Shown: positions 26,616-36,956, counted from the first letter of the stretch. The stretch is 64,000 nt of DNA from Actinomycetota bacterium (GCA_009711295.1 WLST01000001.1:58371-122370), one strand, 5' to 3'. The notes: generated by a model not told the origin, from the letters alone. Made by a program: numbers and translations.

Positions 26616-29138
26616 ATGTTTTCACCCGCTCGTCGCGCTCTGGCGCTTTCATTCTTCCTATTAGCTGCGGTCCTTGGGGTCGTAGCTCCGATGACTCCAG
26701 CCCCTGCCAGGGCTTCGGTTCAGTTGTCTAACCCATCATCGCCGTACAAAATTGCCGGTGGCGATGGGTTTATGTGCATGGTGGTCAACGGGGTCGTGCA
26801 ATGCTCTGGCACCAATACTCTTGGTCAGCTTGGCGATGGAACAAATACGAACCGTAATTACCTCAAGGCGATTAAAGGTGACTTGAAAATCGAAGGTACC
26901 TACTCGCTAGCTGTAGGAAAGTCACACGCCTGTGCCGTCTCTGGATCTGGCTCGAGCTATCCGGGCGAAGGAAAGTTGTATTGCTGGGGTGATAACCAAT
27001 ACGGGCAGTTAGGTGACGGTACGAATACCAGTTCTTCTTTGCCGGTATTGGTGACCACCAGTATCAGCGGCTCCTTTATGAACGCAGATATCCGAGGCAT
27101 CTTTGTTGGTGACAACCACACGTGTGCCATTACGTCAATCTCCGGTGTGAACCGGTTGTTCTGCTGGGGCCTCAACAACAAGGGCCAGGTCGGAGATGGC
27201 ACCACTGTCGATAGCAATCGTCCGACCGCAGTGCAAGGTGTTTTTGCCACGGGTGGTGTGCTGACAACGGCTTCTTCAAGTAGTCGCGCAAATCCTTGGG
27301 CTGCGGCCGGCGCAGAGCACACATGTGCAGCGAGTGTTTCTACGGGGAACAAAATTCATTGTTGGGGCGCAAATGGCAGTGGGCAGCTGGGCAATAACTC
27401 CACTACCGACAGCCTTCTTCCCGTCGACACCGGATTGGTGGGCCTCAGTTCGGGAAGTGCAAATACGGCTTTTGTTGCTGCCGGAAGTGACTTCACTTGT
27501 GCCACTGAAGCAGGGTTCCTCAAGTGTTGGGGCGAAAATGCCAATGGCCAAATGGGTAATGGTGGAACAACCGATGTCAAGGTTCCTACTTTGGTGCCGA
27601 GTAATGCTGGTTTCACGAACGCCGTCATTTATGTATTGGCAGCAGGTGGCGACACTGTGTGTGTTGTAAAAACAGCGAACACCGCAGAGAACTTGTGGTG
27701 CTGGGGCGCAAACAATGCGGGTCAGGTTGGCGACAACACCACCACAAATCGAGATCGCCCCACATTGGTTCTCGACAACTCTGCACAGAGTTTTGACAAC
27801 TCTTATCTTGGTGTGAGTAGCCCTCCAGCTAGTGGTCTCACCGTTGGGCGTTCGGTTGCCAATGGCTTTGCTTGTGTCACAAGATGGTGCTGGGGCAAAA
27901 ACTCCACCGGCCAACTCGCACTAGGAAACACAACCGATGCGGCCTTGCCTTCGGAGGTAAAAACAGGTGTCATCGCCGCAGACGAAGTCTCTGGTGTCAC
28001 AGCCACATCAGTATTGAAGAGCACAGGTGTCGAGGTCACATTCAGTGGCTTGCCAGCTGCGGGTTTAGCAACAATGCGCATCACCGTTGCTCCTGTCGCA
28101 CACGCACTTGCTCCTTACCAGGGGGCCAACATCGGCGATACCTATTATTCCGCCAAAATTTTGAGCGGTCAAACATTGCCAACGGTGTCGGGTGGTCAGA
28201 CGACAGTAACGCTCACAGGATTATTGCCCTCAGTGATGTCACTGAGTCCTCCCACTGCGGGCGCTGAAGTACCTTTTGTGCAAGGCGTCTCTTATCACAT
28301 CACGTATTCCATGACTGGCACGGCAACAAGCGGATACGCCGACGGCTGGACAGCGCGTAATGGAAAAATAGCTGGCTCGGAACTTGTGGTAACGATCGAC
28401 TCGTCCTCTGTAGCTGATGGCGGGTCACCTTCTACGCCAACAACAGTGGCATCGGGAACCCCAACAACGGTTGCTACTGCTACAACAGTTGCTGCATCAA
28501 CAACCACAGGCAACTATGCATCAGCAGTACCGGGCATCACCGTGACCGATGCAAAGGTGTATGCCGTTGCGCCGCAAGAGGTTGCTGGAGACTCGGCAAT
28601 TATTGTGTTGTCGGCTGCTCAAAACAAGTTGATGGACGTCGAGAGTAAAACTCCGAGCATCTGTTTGCCGAATGATGATGACCTCATCTTTTTAGATCAA
28701 GGAAAATGCATTGCCGACGTGGTGAATGTAAAGACGCGAAAAGTGTTGCGCACATTGCGTACCACTGTGGTGGAAGATGACATTGCCGACCTCAAGGTGG
28801 GTAATGAAATTGCGATTTTGACGCCGCTGTATTTCTACTCAGGCACTACAAGCTTCAAAGAAGTTTCACTTGCTCGTCTTGCCAAGCTGAAGAGCCGCAT
28901 TAACGCAGCCGGGTCTGTTCTCGTTGCCGGTCACTCTGGCACGTTGAGCGGAAATACTGCAGAAAACGTAAAGTTGTCGCAATTGCGCGCTGCCGCAACG
29001 GTGAAAGAATTGCAGTCACGTGGTGCGAAAGGCCCGTTCGCCATTGCGGCAGTAGGAGCACTCGACCCTGCAAGTAAGGGAAAGAGCCAGGCCGATCAAG
29101 ATAAGAACCGTCGTGTGGTGATTGTTCTGATTCCTTAA
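26616..29138 (+). CDS. Secreted RCC1-repeat (seven-blade) protein with C-terminal OmpA-like domain
   Basis: Signal peptide MFSPARRALALSFFLLAAVLGVVAPMTPAPARA; seven C…C(W/S)G repeats; C-term VLVAGHSGTLSGNTAENVKLSQLRAAATVKELQSRGAKG…DQDKNRRVVIVLIP. Confidence 0.88.
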   Translation: MFSPARRALALSFFLLAAVLGVVAPMTPAPARASVQLSNPSSPYKIAGGDGFMCMVVNGVVQCSGTNTLGQLGDGTNTNRNYLKAIKGDLKIEGTYSLAVGKSHACAVSGSGSSYPGEGKLYCWGDNQYGQLGDGTNTSSSLPVLVTTSISGSFMNADIRGIFVGDNHTCAITSISGVNRLFCWGLNNKGQVGDGTTVDSNRPTAVQGVFATGGVLTTASSSSRANPWAAAGAEHTCAASVSTGNKIHCWGANGSGQLGNNSTTDSLLPVDTGLVGLSSGSANTAFVAAGSDFTCATEAGFLKCWGENANGQMGNGGTTDVKVPTLVPSNAGFTNAVIYVLAAGGDTVCVVKTANTAENLWCWGANNAGQVGDNTTTNRDRPTLVLDNSAQSFDNSYLGVSSPPASGLTVGRSVANGFACVTRWCWGKNSTGQLALGNTTDAALPSEVKTGVIAADEVSGVTATSVLKSTGVEVTFSGLPAAGLATMRITVAPVAHALAPYQGANIGDTYYSAKILSGQTLPTVSGGQTTVTLTGLLPSVMSLSPPTAGAEVPFVQGVSYHITYSMTGTATSGYADGWTARNGKIAGSELVVTIDSSSVADGGSPSTPTTVASGTPTTVATATTVAASTTTGNYASAVPGITVTDAKVYAVAPQEVAGDSAIIVLSAAQNKLMDVESKTPSICLPNDDDLIFLDQGKCIADVVNVKTRKVLRTLRTTVVEDDIADLKVGNEIAILTPLYFYSGTTSFKEVSLARLAKLKSRINAAGSVLVAGHSGTLSGNTAENVKLSQLRAAATVKELQSRGAKGPFAIAAVGALDPASKGKSQADQDKNRRVVIVLIP

Positions 29139-29150
29139 CGGGAAAAGGAA

Positions 29151-29552
29151 CTATTCACGCTCCATCGAGATTGCCATCTCGGGGAGCGTGACCCACGGCT
29201 GACGGTCGACACACCAAGCTTCAACGTTTGGCTTCACGCTCGATTTGTCGTCGAGTACGCCGGCCTTGACAGCAATGATGCCTGCAGATTTGGAGAGTTC
29301 AGAAACAATGGGCGAACCGCACTGTGGGCAAAACTTGCGACGCACATATACGTCGTCGTTGTTCTCGCCGCGCTCTTCATAGGTCTTTAGCTCGCCTTTC
29401 ACAGTGAGCTGTGACTCGTGTGCCACAAGGTTCACTGAGAAGGCAGAACCACCTTGGCGTTGGCAGTGGTCGCAGTGACACACCGCTGTTGCGATGAGGT
29501 CTCCTACGAGTTCAAACGTTACGGCTCCACATAGGCATCTTCCAGTTGTCAT
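29151..29552 (-). CDS. GFA family protein (CENP-V/GFA fold)
   Basis: GRCLCGAVTFEL, CHCDHCQRQGGSAFSVN, FCPQCGSPI. Confidence 0.93.
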   Translation of the reverse strand: MTTGRCLCGAVTFELVGDLIATAVCHCDHCQRQGGSAFSVNLVAHESQLTVKGELKTYEERGENNDDVYVRRKFCPQCGSPIVSELSKSAGIIAVKAGVLDDKSSVKPNVEAWCVDRQPWVTLPEMAISMERE

Positions 29553-29606
29553 GTGCCAATAGTAGTCACAGCGGGTTGCATGGTTGAGAGGCTGAGGAGC
29601 CTTTTG

Positions 29607-31616
29607 CTATTCGCTCAAGATGCGCTGGAAGGTGCCTGCAAGGCTCTTGCTATTGGCAATGCTGATGTGGCCATGATCGCGGTAGCCCCATTCAGAACCA
29701 TTAATGGTGCTGCAGGGGTCGTTCGGACAGAGTTCGCTAAAGAGGTCGAGGGTGGTGGCTTTTGACTCGGTTGCAGCAGCTTCTTCAGAGGCAACGGCGA
29801 GCTCGCGTGCTGCTTGAGCATCGGCTTGGGTGATGGAAGTGTCCATCCACTTTTTCGGGCCAAGAATGCGCAGTGGTGCCATGCCGATAGGTGTCCATGG
29901 GGCGAATTTGGGAACCGGGTGAACAATGATGACCTTGATGAAGCGGTAGCGCAAGATGTTGGCAATTTTGATGAGGCCCTCTTGCAGTGCAAGGGCTTTT
30001 TCTTCTGGAGTGGTGTAGAGATTCTTCCCATCGGAAGAGCGGAAAGTGAAATAGCTCTGCTTGATGTAACTGTCGGAGGCAGAAGCAATGACCACGTATT
30101 GAGGTTTGAGTTCAATGAGGTGAGCCAACGTTTTGGATACGAAGTAACTACATGTGGTGTCTTCTTTACTCCAGTCCCACAGACGCAGGTTGGCAAAGGG
30201 GCACGACGACTGAGTAGCAACTTTGGCATTGAGCGAAGCGGCATTTGCCCCAGCCACGAAGCCTTCGGTGAATTGCCCTGCATTGGAATCGCCAATGAGC
30301 ACCGCGGTGCCTTTAGCGTTCTTGACGTCCCAAGAGCAGTTGTCATTTTCACGCATGCCCATGGGGGTGGGTGTGCTGCATCCGCGTAATACGTCTTCAT
30401 GGAGAGCAAATGGTTTGTACAGGCTTGAAGCACTCACACGGTCATGAGATGTGTTGAGCGCAACTGCGGCAATGAGTGGAACCACAATGCATGTTGCGCC
30501 AAGTAGCAGCGTGCGTCGTGGCGCTGGGTTCTTACGAAAGCGAATGGGCGATTCAATAAGTTTGTATGAGAGCGCGGCAGGAATAATAGAAAGTGCTGCA
30601 GCAATGCCTCGTGCTCCACGCACTTGTGGGAAGACCGCATAGGCGAACACAATGAAAGGCCAGTGCCATAAATACCAACCGTATGACAAGTCGCCGATTT
30701 TTTGCATGGGGCGGCTACCAATAATGGCGGTGATGAAGTTGCGCGACTGCGATTCACCAGCTGCAATGAGAAACATTGTGCCCACAACCGGCACGAGGGC
30801 TGCATTGCCAGGAAATGGTGTGCGCTTGTCGAAGCCCCATGCGCCCCAGGCAAGGCATGCAAGGCCAAGTACCGAGAGGAGATAGGCATTGAAGGTGTTG
30901 ATGCGTGACAGTACAACTGCCCCAAGGGCAAGTAAGGCGCCAGCAGCAAATTCCCAAGCGCGAGTGGGTGCATAGTAGAAAGCAAAGCTTGCCGACTTGC
31001 CGCCATTGAAAGTCATGGTGCGGGAAACTACAAACGAGACTGTGCCGATAGCGGTGAGAAAGACTGCGAGAAAAGCACGGTGGTGTGTGCGAAAGCGTGT
31101 TGCAACTGCCCAAGCAATGGCAAGGAGTGCCGGAAACACCAAATAGAACTGTTCTTCAACGGCAAGAGACCAAGTGTGCAAGAAAGGGTTGGCTTCAGCG
31201 TTGAGGCCAAAGTACCCGCCGCCGCCTCCACCTACATGATGCAAATAGGTGTTGGCATTGAAGAGCGAGGCTGCAGCACCAGTTCGTGCCGCAATGGGTT
31301 GAGCGGCGATGGCCGCAAGGAAAGTAGAGAGAAGAAGTGTTGCGCCGAGCATGAGGCCAAGCGCGGGGAGCAACCGGCGAATGCGGCGCAAGTAGAAATT
31401 GCGGAAATTGATTTTCCCGTGGGCATCGAACTCTTTTAAGAGCATGCGCGTAATGACGAAGCCCGACACAACGAAAAAGACATCGACCCCTATGAACCCG
31501 CCAGGCATCACAACGCCTGCGTGGTAGACCACCACGAGTGCGACAGCAATAGCACGGATGCCTTGAATGTCGTTGCGAAAACCTGCAGGGGTAGTGGTAC
31601 TCATGGGTTGCATCAT
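29607..31616 (-). CDS. Acyltransferase 3 / SGNH fusion (OafA-like)
   Basis: RNDIQGIRAIAVALVVVYHAG…GGFIGVDVFFVVSGFVIT; C-terminal SGNH domain AVLIGDSNAGQFTEGF. Confidence 0.92.
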   Translation of the reverse strand: MMQPMSTTTPAGFRNDIQGIRAIAVALVVVYHAGVVMPGGFIGVDVFFVVSGFVITRMLLKEFDAHGKINFRNFYLRRIRRLLPALGLMLGATLLLSTFLAAIAAQPIAARTGAAASLFNANTYLHHVGGGGGGYFGLNAEANPFLHTWSLAVEEQFYLVFPALLAIAWAVATRFRTHHRAFLAVFLTAIGTVSFVVSRTMTFNGGKSASFAFYYAPTRAWEFAAGALLALGAVVLSRINTFNAYLLSVLGLACLAWGAWGFDKRTPFPGNAALVPVVGTMFLIAAGESQSRNFITAIIGSRPMQKIGDLSYGWYLWHWPFIVFAYAVFPQVRGARGIAAALSIIPAALSYKLIESPIRFRKNPAPRRTLLLGATCIVVPLIAAVALNTSHDRVSASSLYKPFALHEDVLRGCSTPTPMGMRENDNCSWDVKNAKGTAVLIGDSNAGQFTEGFVAGANAASLNAKVATQSSCPFANLRLWDWSKEDTTCSYFVSKTLAHLIELKPQYVVIASASDSYIKQSYFTFRSSDGKNLYTTPEEKALALQEGLIKIANILRYRFIKVIIVHPVPKFAPWTPIGMAPLRILGPKKWMDTSITQADAQAARELAVASEEAAATESKATTLDLFSELCPNDPCSTINGSEWGYRDHGHISIANSKSLAGTFQRILSE

Positions 31617-31681
31617 TTTACGTGGCAATTCCTGTGAGAGGGGTAGGGGAACTAGGATTTGAGGATCATTAGGGGGTAGGT

Positions 31682-33259
31682 ATGGCAGTTTTAACGAGTG
31701 ATTTTGCACGCGACCGTGGTTCCGAGGCGGCACTCATCGATGAATCGCGTTCGGTTACTTGGGCAGATCTCAACGACCGCGTGAACCGTCTGGTGAATGG
31801 TTTGCGAAACCTTGGCCTTTCCACTGGCGACACCATTGCTGTGGTGGCAGGAAACCAATGTGAATGGTTTGAAATTGCTCAAGCATGTGCGCACGGCGGT
31901 TGGACCTATGTGCCAGTGAACTGGCACTGGGTGGCCGATGAACTCGCGTATGTATTTAACGATGCCCAAGCAAAAGTGGTGTTGGTCGACGCGCGTTATG
32001 AAGGCCCTGTTGCAGAAGCAATGAAAGACGAACGCTCGCAAAGTGTTCAGCATGTTGTAGGCATTCAATGTGGTGCTGATGCTGCAGTGCGCAAGAGCGC
32101 ATCGTTCGTAGAATTTGAAACGCTCATTGCGGGCGCAAGTAACGCAGAACCCACCGACCAAATGCTGGGCGGGCCAATGTTCTATACCTCTGGCACTACA
32201 GGACGGCCCAAAGGTGTGCGGAGCGCATTGTCGGGTGGCATGGCGCTGACCCCCGACATTATGAAGCTCATTGCTGCCGGGTTCTCCAACTTTTTGCCAA
32301 TACCTGGCCGCACCATGTTGTGTGGGCCTTTTTACCACTCGGCACAATGGGCATTTTCGTTCTTCCCCATGGTGGGCGGTTCTTCGGTCGTCATGCAGCA
32401 CAAGTACGACTCTGCAGAAATGCTGCGCCTTATTGACGAGCATGCATGTACCAACGTGCACTTGGTGCCTACGCAAATGAAACGCTTGCTCGACTTGCCA
32501 CAAGCAGTGAAAGACACTTTTGAAGGCGCAGCAATGAGCACGGTATGGCATGGTGCTGCACCTTGCCCACCGGCTGTGAAGCGCGGCCTCATTGAGTGGT
32601 GGGGTCCGAAAATTACCGAGTACTACGGAAGCACCGAAGGTTCCATCATTTCAACAGTGAGCTCGCAAGAGTGGCTCGATAAAGGCGGAAGCGTGGGCAA
32701 GCCTCTCGACAGTGTTGAGGTGATTGTGGTGAACGACGCCAACGAGCGTGTTGAACAAGGAAGCGAAGGCACCTTGTATTTCCGCAACAAGATGGGAACC
32801 GACTTCTCGTATCACAACGATGATGGCAAAACGAAAGATGCACACCTAGAGCCTGGGGTGTTCACCACTGGCGACGTGGGCTACATCGACTCCGATGGCT
32901 ACTTGTGGTTGTCAGACCGCAAGATCGACATGATCATTAGTGGTGGGGTCAACATTTACCCTGCGGAAATTGAAGGCGTCATTGCAGTGCACCCAGGTGT
33001 AGAAGATGTCGCAGTGATAGGCGTGCCTGACGAAGAATTCGGTGAAAGTGTGAAAGCACTTGTTCAAGTGCAAGAAGGCGTCAAAGAATCTCCCGAACTT
33101 GCTGCAGAAATTATTGCGCATTGTCGTGAATTGCTTGCTGGCTATAAAGCTCCGCGTTCAGTTGATTTCATTGCATATATTCCGCGTACAGGTACTGGAA
33201 AAATTCAGAAGAAACCACTGCGTGCTCCGTATTGGGAAGGGCACTCACGCAAAATATAA
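31682..33259 (+). CDS. AMP-dependent acyl-CoA synthetase/ligase
   Basis: MFYTSGTTGRPKGVR, EYYGSTEG, GDVGYIDSDGYLWLSDRKIDMIISGGVNIYPAEIE, PRTGTGKIQKKPLR. Confidence 0.95.
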   Translation: MAVLTSDFARDRGSEAALIDESRSVTWADLNDRVNRLVNGLRNLGLSTGDTIAVVAGNQCEWFEIAQACAHGGWTYVPVNWHWVADELAYVFNDAQAKVVLVDARYEGPVAEAMKDERSQSVQHVVGIQCGADAAVRKSASFVEFETLIAGASNAEPTDQMLGGPMFYTSGTTGRPKGVRSALSGGMALTPDIMKLIAAGFSNFLPIPGRTMLCGPFYHSAQWAFSFFPMVGGSSVVMQHKYDSAEMLRLIDEHACTNVHLVPTQMKRLLDLPQAVKDTFEGAAMSTVWHGAAPCPPAVKRGLIEWWGPKITEYYGSTEGSIISTVSSQEWLDKGGSVGKPLDSVEVIVVNDANERVEQGSEGTLYFRNKMGTDFSYHNDDGKTKDAHLEPGVFTTGDVGYIDSDGYLWLSDRKIDMIISGGVNIYPAEIEGVIAVHPGVEDVAVIGVPDEEFGESVKALVQVQEGVKESPELAAEIIAHCRELLAGYKAPRSVDFIAYIPRTGTGKIQKKPLRAPYWEGHSRKI

Positions 33260-33382
33260 ACGTGTTAGTCGTACCTCATTAGTTATATGACGATGGTGTT
33301 TATAGTCAAAATACCGTGACGCAATTGACGTTCAATTGGTGATCTTTAACAGAGTTGTTATACGCACGCGTGACGTACTGTC

Positions 33383-34744
33383 ATGTACATGAGCGACATC
33401 ACATCACGAAACGATAAAACTGGAACACTGCTTCTCTCGATGATGCTGGCCATTACTGCAGCAGTTGTTTTAGTGCTCGGTGCATTAGGTGTAGTAGCAG
33501 TTGCAAAAGGTGATGCCACTTCTTCAAGTGTCGTCACTACAACTGTTCATGCAACGGTGAGTGAATTTAAAATAGTGCTCGATCCTGCAACTGTTCCTGC
33601 AGGAAATGTTGTTGTTGAAGTACACAACATCGGGTCAGTTGAACACAACTTGTCGGTGAAATCACTTGGAAAGAAAACACCAAACATACTGAGCATGGGC
33701 TCGGCGACACTGAACGCAGGCAAAGTTGACGCCGCAATCGAATTTATTTGTGACATTGCGGGGCACGCCGAAAGTGGAATGAAAGCAACGCTCAGTATCG
33801 GCGATGCCAATACTTCAATAACGCCAACAACTGCTGTGATGACACCAGCACAGATGGATAAAGCAATGGAAGAAGTTGCAATGAAGTTTCCGGCAAAAAC
33901 TAAAGGCGTCGGTAATCAGGAACTTGCACCAAAGGTGGGCGCTGATGGAGTGAAGGAATTTGATCTCACGGCATCAATTATTGATTGGGAAGTAGAACCC
34001 GGTGTTGTGGTGAAGGGATGGGCATATAACGGTCAAATCCCAGGTCCAGCTCTACATGTAAATGTGGGTGACAAGGTTCGCATCGTTCTGAAAAATGAAT
34101 TGCCAGAATCCACCTCGATGCACCTTCATGGTATTCGGGTACCAAATGCAATGGATGGTGTTGACCCATATACACAAAAGCCAATTTTGACCGGCGAAAC
34201 GTTCTCATATGAGTTCACGGCGACTGAACCAGCAGTAGGCATGTACCACTCGCATCACAATGCTCAAGTGCAGGTACCTAACGGACTGGCTGGTGCGCTC
34301 ATCATTGGCGATTGGAAAACCATGGCCATGCAGGCAGCCGGCACAAAGGTCAATGATGCCGATGGCAAAGCAGAGCAAGAAGTGATGATGGTGTTGAATG
34401 ATGCAGGAACCATCGGGTTGACGCTGAATGGGAAGTCTTTTCCTGCCACCTCGCCATACTCCCTCAAGGTCGGCGAAACCATGGTGGTGCATTACTTCAA
34501 TGAAGGCCTCATGACTCACCCGATGCATATGCATCAGCCATCGGGTCTAGTAGTGGCGCGAGACGGTGCGGTGCTCGATTCACCATATTTTGCCGACACC
34601 ATCAACGTGGCGCCAGGTGAACGCTGGACTGTGGTGTATACCGCGCAAGACCCAGGAGTGTGGGCCTGGCATTGCCACATTCTGACGCATGCGGAAACAC
34701 CCATGGGTATGAAGTACATGGTGACAGCACTCATTGTGAAGTGA
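33383..34744 (+). CDS. Membrane-anchored multicopper oxidase with N-terminal cupredoxin domain
   Basis: Copper motifs MHLHGI, YHSHHN, HPMHMHQ, WAWHCHILTHAETPMGM; N-terminal cupredoxin EHNLSV…CDIAGHAESGM. Confidence 0.9.
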   Translation: MYMSDITSRNDKTGTLLLSMMLAITAAVVLVLGALGVVAVAKGDATSSSVVTTTVHATVSEFKIVLDPATVPAGNVVVEVHNIGSVEHNLSVKSLGKKTPNILSMGSATLNAGKVDAAIEFICDIAGHAESGMKATLSIGDANTSITPTTAVMTPAQMDKAMEEVAMKFPAKTKGVGNQELAPKVGADGVKEFDLTASIIDWEVEPGVVVKGWAYNGQIPGPALHVNVGDKVRIVLKNELPESTSMHLHGIRVPNAMDGVDPYTQKPILTGETFSYEFTATEPAVGMYHSHHNAQVQVPNGLAGALIIGDWKTMAMQAAGTKVNDADGKAEQEVMMVLNDAGTIGLTLNGKSFPATSPYSLKVGETMVVHYFNEGLMTHPMHMHQPSGLVVARDGAVLDSPYFADTINVAPGERWTVVYTAQDPGVWAWHCHILTHAETPMGMKYMVTALIVK

Positions 34745-34787
34745 GAAGTAAAGAGAAGCAAAAAATAATCAACGAATGGAGAAAATC

Positions 34788-35435
34788 ATGGTAAAAGTTT
34801 TGATCTGTGATGATCATGAAATGATTCGCGATGGTTTAGTTGCACTCATCGAGCGCAATAGCGAATTTTCGGTAGTTGCGTCTGCGGGAGACATCCAAGA
34901 AGCGATTGCTAAGGCTGTAGTGACGCATCCGGAAATTGCACTGATTGATGTGAAACTGGAGACAGAAAGCGGTCTCGACCTTGCTCGTTGGTTTCAAAAA
35001 AATCAGCCGGAGTGCAAAGTGGTGATGCTCGGTTCCGCCGTTTCGCACTTGGCATTTCTCGAGGCTCATCGTGTGGGAGCGAAAGCTTTCTTGCCAAAAT
35101 CTGGGTCTGCGATGCTTTTAATGAGCACATTACGTGAGGTGACTTCTGGTAGTTCCTGCATCGATAGTTCGCAAGTACATGCTGTAGAGGAAATGTTGGA
35201 ACAAAGTGGAATAGTTGCGCTCGCACATTTATCGAAAAATGACACCGACATCATGCGCTGCATCGCTCGAGGTTTTACCGACAAAGAAATTTCAGAGGCT
35301 CTGTATCTGAACATCCAAACGGTACGCAATCACGTATCGAAAATCATGTCGAAGCTGGGGAAGACCAACCGCACACAACTTGCTATTTTGATGAACTCAG
35401 TAGAAATGAGTGAAGGGTCGCTGTCGGGCCTTTAA
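34788..35435 (+). CDS. LuxR/NarL-family response regulator
   Basis: VLICDDHEMIRDG, ALIDVKL, AFLPKSG; C-term HTH LSKNDTDIMRCIARGFTDKEISEALYLNIQTVRNHVSKIMSKLGKTNRTQLA. Confidence 0.93.
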   Translation: MVKVLICDDHEMIRDGLVALIERNSEFSVVASAGDIQEAIAKAVVTHPEIALIDVKLETESGLDLARWFQKNQPECKVVMLGSAVSHLAFLEAHRVGAKAFLPKSGSAMLLMSTLREVTSGSSCIDSSQVHAVEEMLEQSGIVALAHLSKNDTDIMRCIARGFTDKEISEALYLNIQTVRNHVSKIMSKLGKTNRTQLAILMNSVEMSEGSLSGL

Positions 35436-36895
35436 GGCTTCAGGCGTTTGTAAGTGGTAATTCCGGCAACGGTTTGCGCTTCGCCGTATTCACCTTGTGC
35501 AATCAATTGATTCAAGAGATCTTGTGGTGCTTGCCCCAGGGTCCCGTCTTTAATAACAAGCCACTTCACTTCGCTCGGGCTCACAAACTTAGAGTCGTCG
35601 TTGAGGAAGTTTGTTTTGATCCACGGGTTGGGAAACGTATAAATGATTTCTCGCTGTGCCGCGTGCGGAACAAAGGCGTAGTGCGCCGACACCACATCGG
35701 TTGGCCCAATTCTGTCGTGTGCTGCTTCCCAGCCGCTGGTGTCGCGTGTTCCATGTGGCCAGTATCCGGTGTTGTACTTAGCGCCAAAGGGGAGAAGCCC
35801 CCACGAGTTCGCTGCAATATATGCACACACCACAACTGCGAGTACTCCCAAGCGGGCGAGTGATCGTGAGCGCCGTTGCAGAAATGCAGCACCTTCAATG
35901 GCGGCCGCAATTGCTGCCACATTGGGAATTGCCTGGTAGTGATACATCATTGCCCAGGTGAAGTCGGCAGTGGTGAGAATGTTGATGAAGTACTGCGGCA
36001 GCCCCATGAGCAAGGTGAGTGGCGCCAGTAGTGAGAGAAATGCAAGTGGCGATGTAATGCGCCCGCCATAGGCCACGGCATTATTTTGATACAGGCGGTC
36101 GACAAACATCGAAGGATGTCGCAGTGATGTCTTTACTACTTCAGTGGGAGTAGTGCCCAAATTGCCGTATAGGGCGCCGTATGCGCTGTAGTCGCCTGCA
36201 AGGTGAGGTACAAACCACACGCCGATGATAAGGAAATAGAGAACTGCTCCGCCGAAGAGCATGGCTCCAAAACGCAAACGTTTGCGGAACATCAGCAAAA
36301 TGCCGAGCCCCATGACAGCGAGTGCAATGTCTTCTTTCCACAGCATCGCAACAGCAATCCACGCAATGGTGACAACGTTGTGTCGCGTGATGTGTTTTCC
36401 TATTCCCTCTGGGCGTGACGTTGCATAGTGGTAGCCCATCAAGAGAAAAGGAAGTGCCATGGTCTCGGGGTGGAAAGTTTCCCAAGCGAGGTACGCGGTG
36501 GTGGGCAACAAGAGCCAGGCAATGCCAAAGGCCAGTGCAGAAAATTCACTTTTCAAACGATGGCGCGCGATGAGAAAAACCGGGTATGCCGCACAAGCCA
36601 ATGCAATCACTTGAAACATATTCCACAGGTTTGGCCCGCCACCGAGCCAAACGAATGGCACGAGAAAGTAATACATGAACATTGCATGGTGCCCAAAGAC
36701 AGGAAGGCCACAAACGGTATTGAACCATTTGCCATGAGCAAGTAGCCAGAGCGATTGGTCATGGATGCCGAGGTCGAAGTCGAAAGTGGCGTATGCATCT
36801 TGGCGATGGACAACCAAACGACCCACCACAATGATCCATGTGAAAATGGAGGCCCATATGAGCGCGGAGGAAAGCGACTTGCGCACAGCAGGCAT
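35432..36895 (-). CDS. DUF2079 multi-pass membrane protein
   Basis: FDFDLGIHDQSLWLLAHGKWFNTVCGLPVFGHHAMFMYYFLVPFVWLGGGPNLWNMFQVIALACAAYPVF. Confidence 0.88.
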   Translation of the reverse strand: MPAVRKSLSSALIWASIFTWIIVVGRLVVHRQDAYATFDFDLGIHDQSLWLLAHGKWFNTVCGLPVFGHHAMFMYYFLVPFVWLGGGPNLWNMFQVIALACAAYPVFLIARHRLKSEFSALAFGIAWLLLPTTAYLAWETFHPETMALPFLLMGYHYATSRPEGIGKHITRHNVVTIAWIAVAMLWKEDIALAVMGLGILLMFRKRLRFGAMLFGGAVLYFLIIGVWFVPHLAGDYSAYGALYGNLGTTPTEVVKTSLRHPSMFVDRLYQNNAVAYGGRITSPLAFLSLLAPLTLLMGLPQYFINILTTADFTWAMMYHYQAIPNVAAIAAAIEGAAFLQRRSRSLARLGVLAVVVCAYIAANSWGLLPFGAKYNTGYWPHGTRDTSGWEAAHDRIGPTDVVSAHYAFVPHAAQREIIYTFPNPWIKTNFLNDDSKFVSPSEVKWLVIKDGTLGQAPQDLLNQLIAQGEYGEAQTVAGITTYKRLKP

Positions 36896-36956
36896 TGAGA
36901 AAAAATACTACTCCGAGTTCTGATATTTTGGTCATGTAGCGACGAACAAGGGGTAA

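Noticed and set aside
27276-27914. 212-aa minus-strand ORF opposite the RCC1-OmpA gene
   Set aside because: Arises from repeated codons of the RCC1 blades; no signal or domain.
29615-30433. 272-aa ORF overlapping the OafA-like acyltransferase in another frame
   Set aside because: Low-complexity translation with no domain motifs; the acyltransferase/SGNH frame is clearly coding.
31691-32551. 286-aa minus-strand ORF opposite the acyl-CoA synthetase
   Set aside because: Shadow ORF; the plus strand has a full, well-recognised synthetase in this region.
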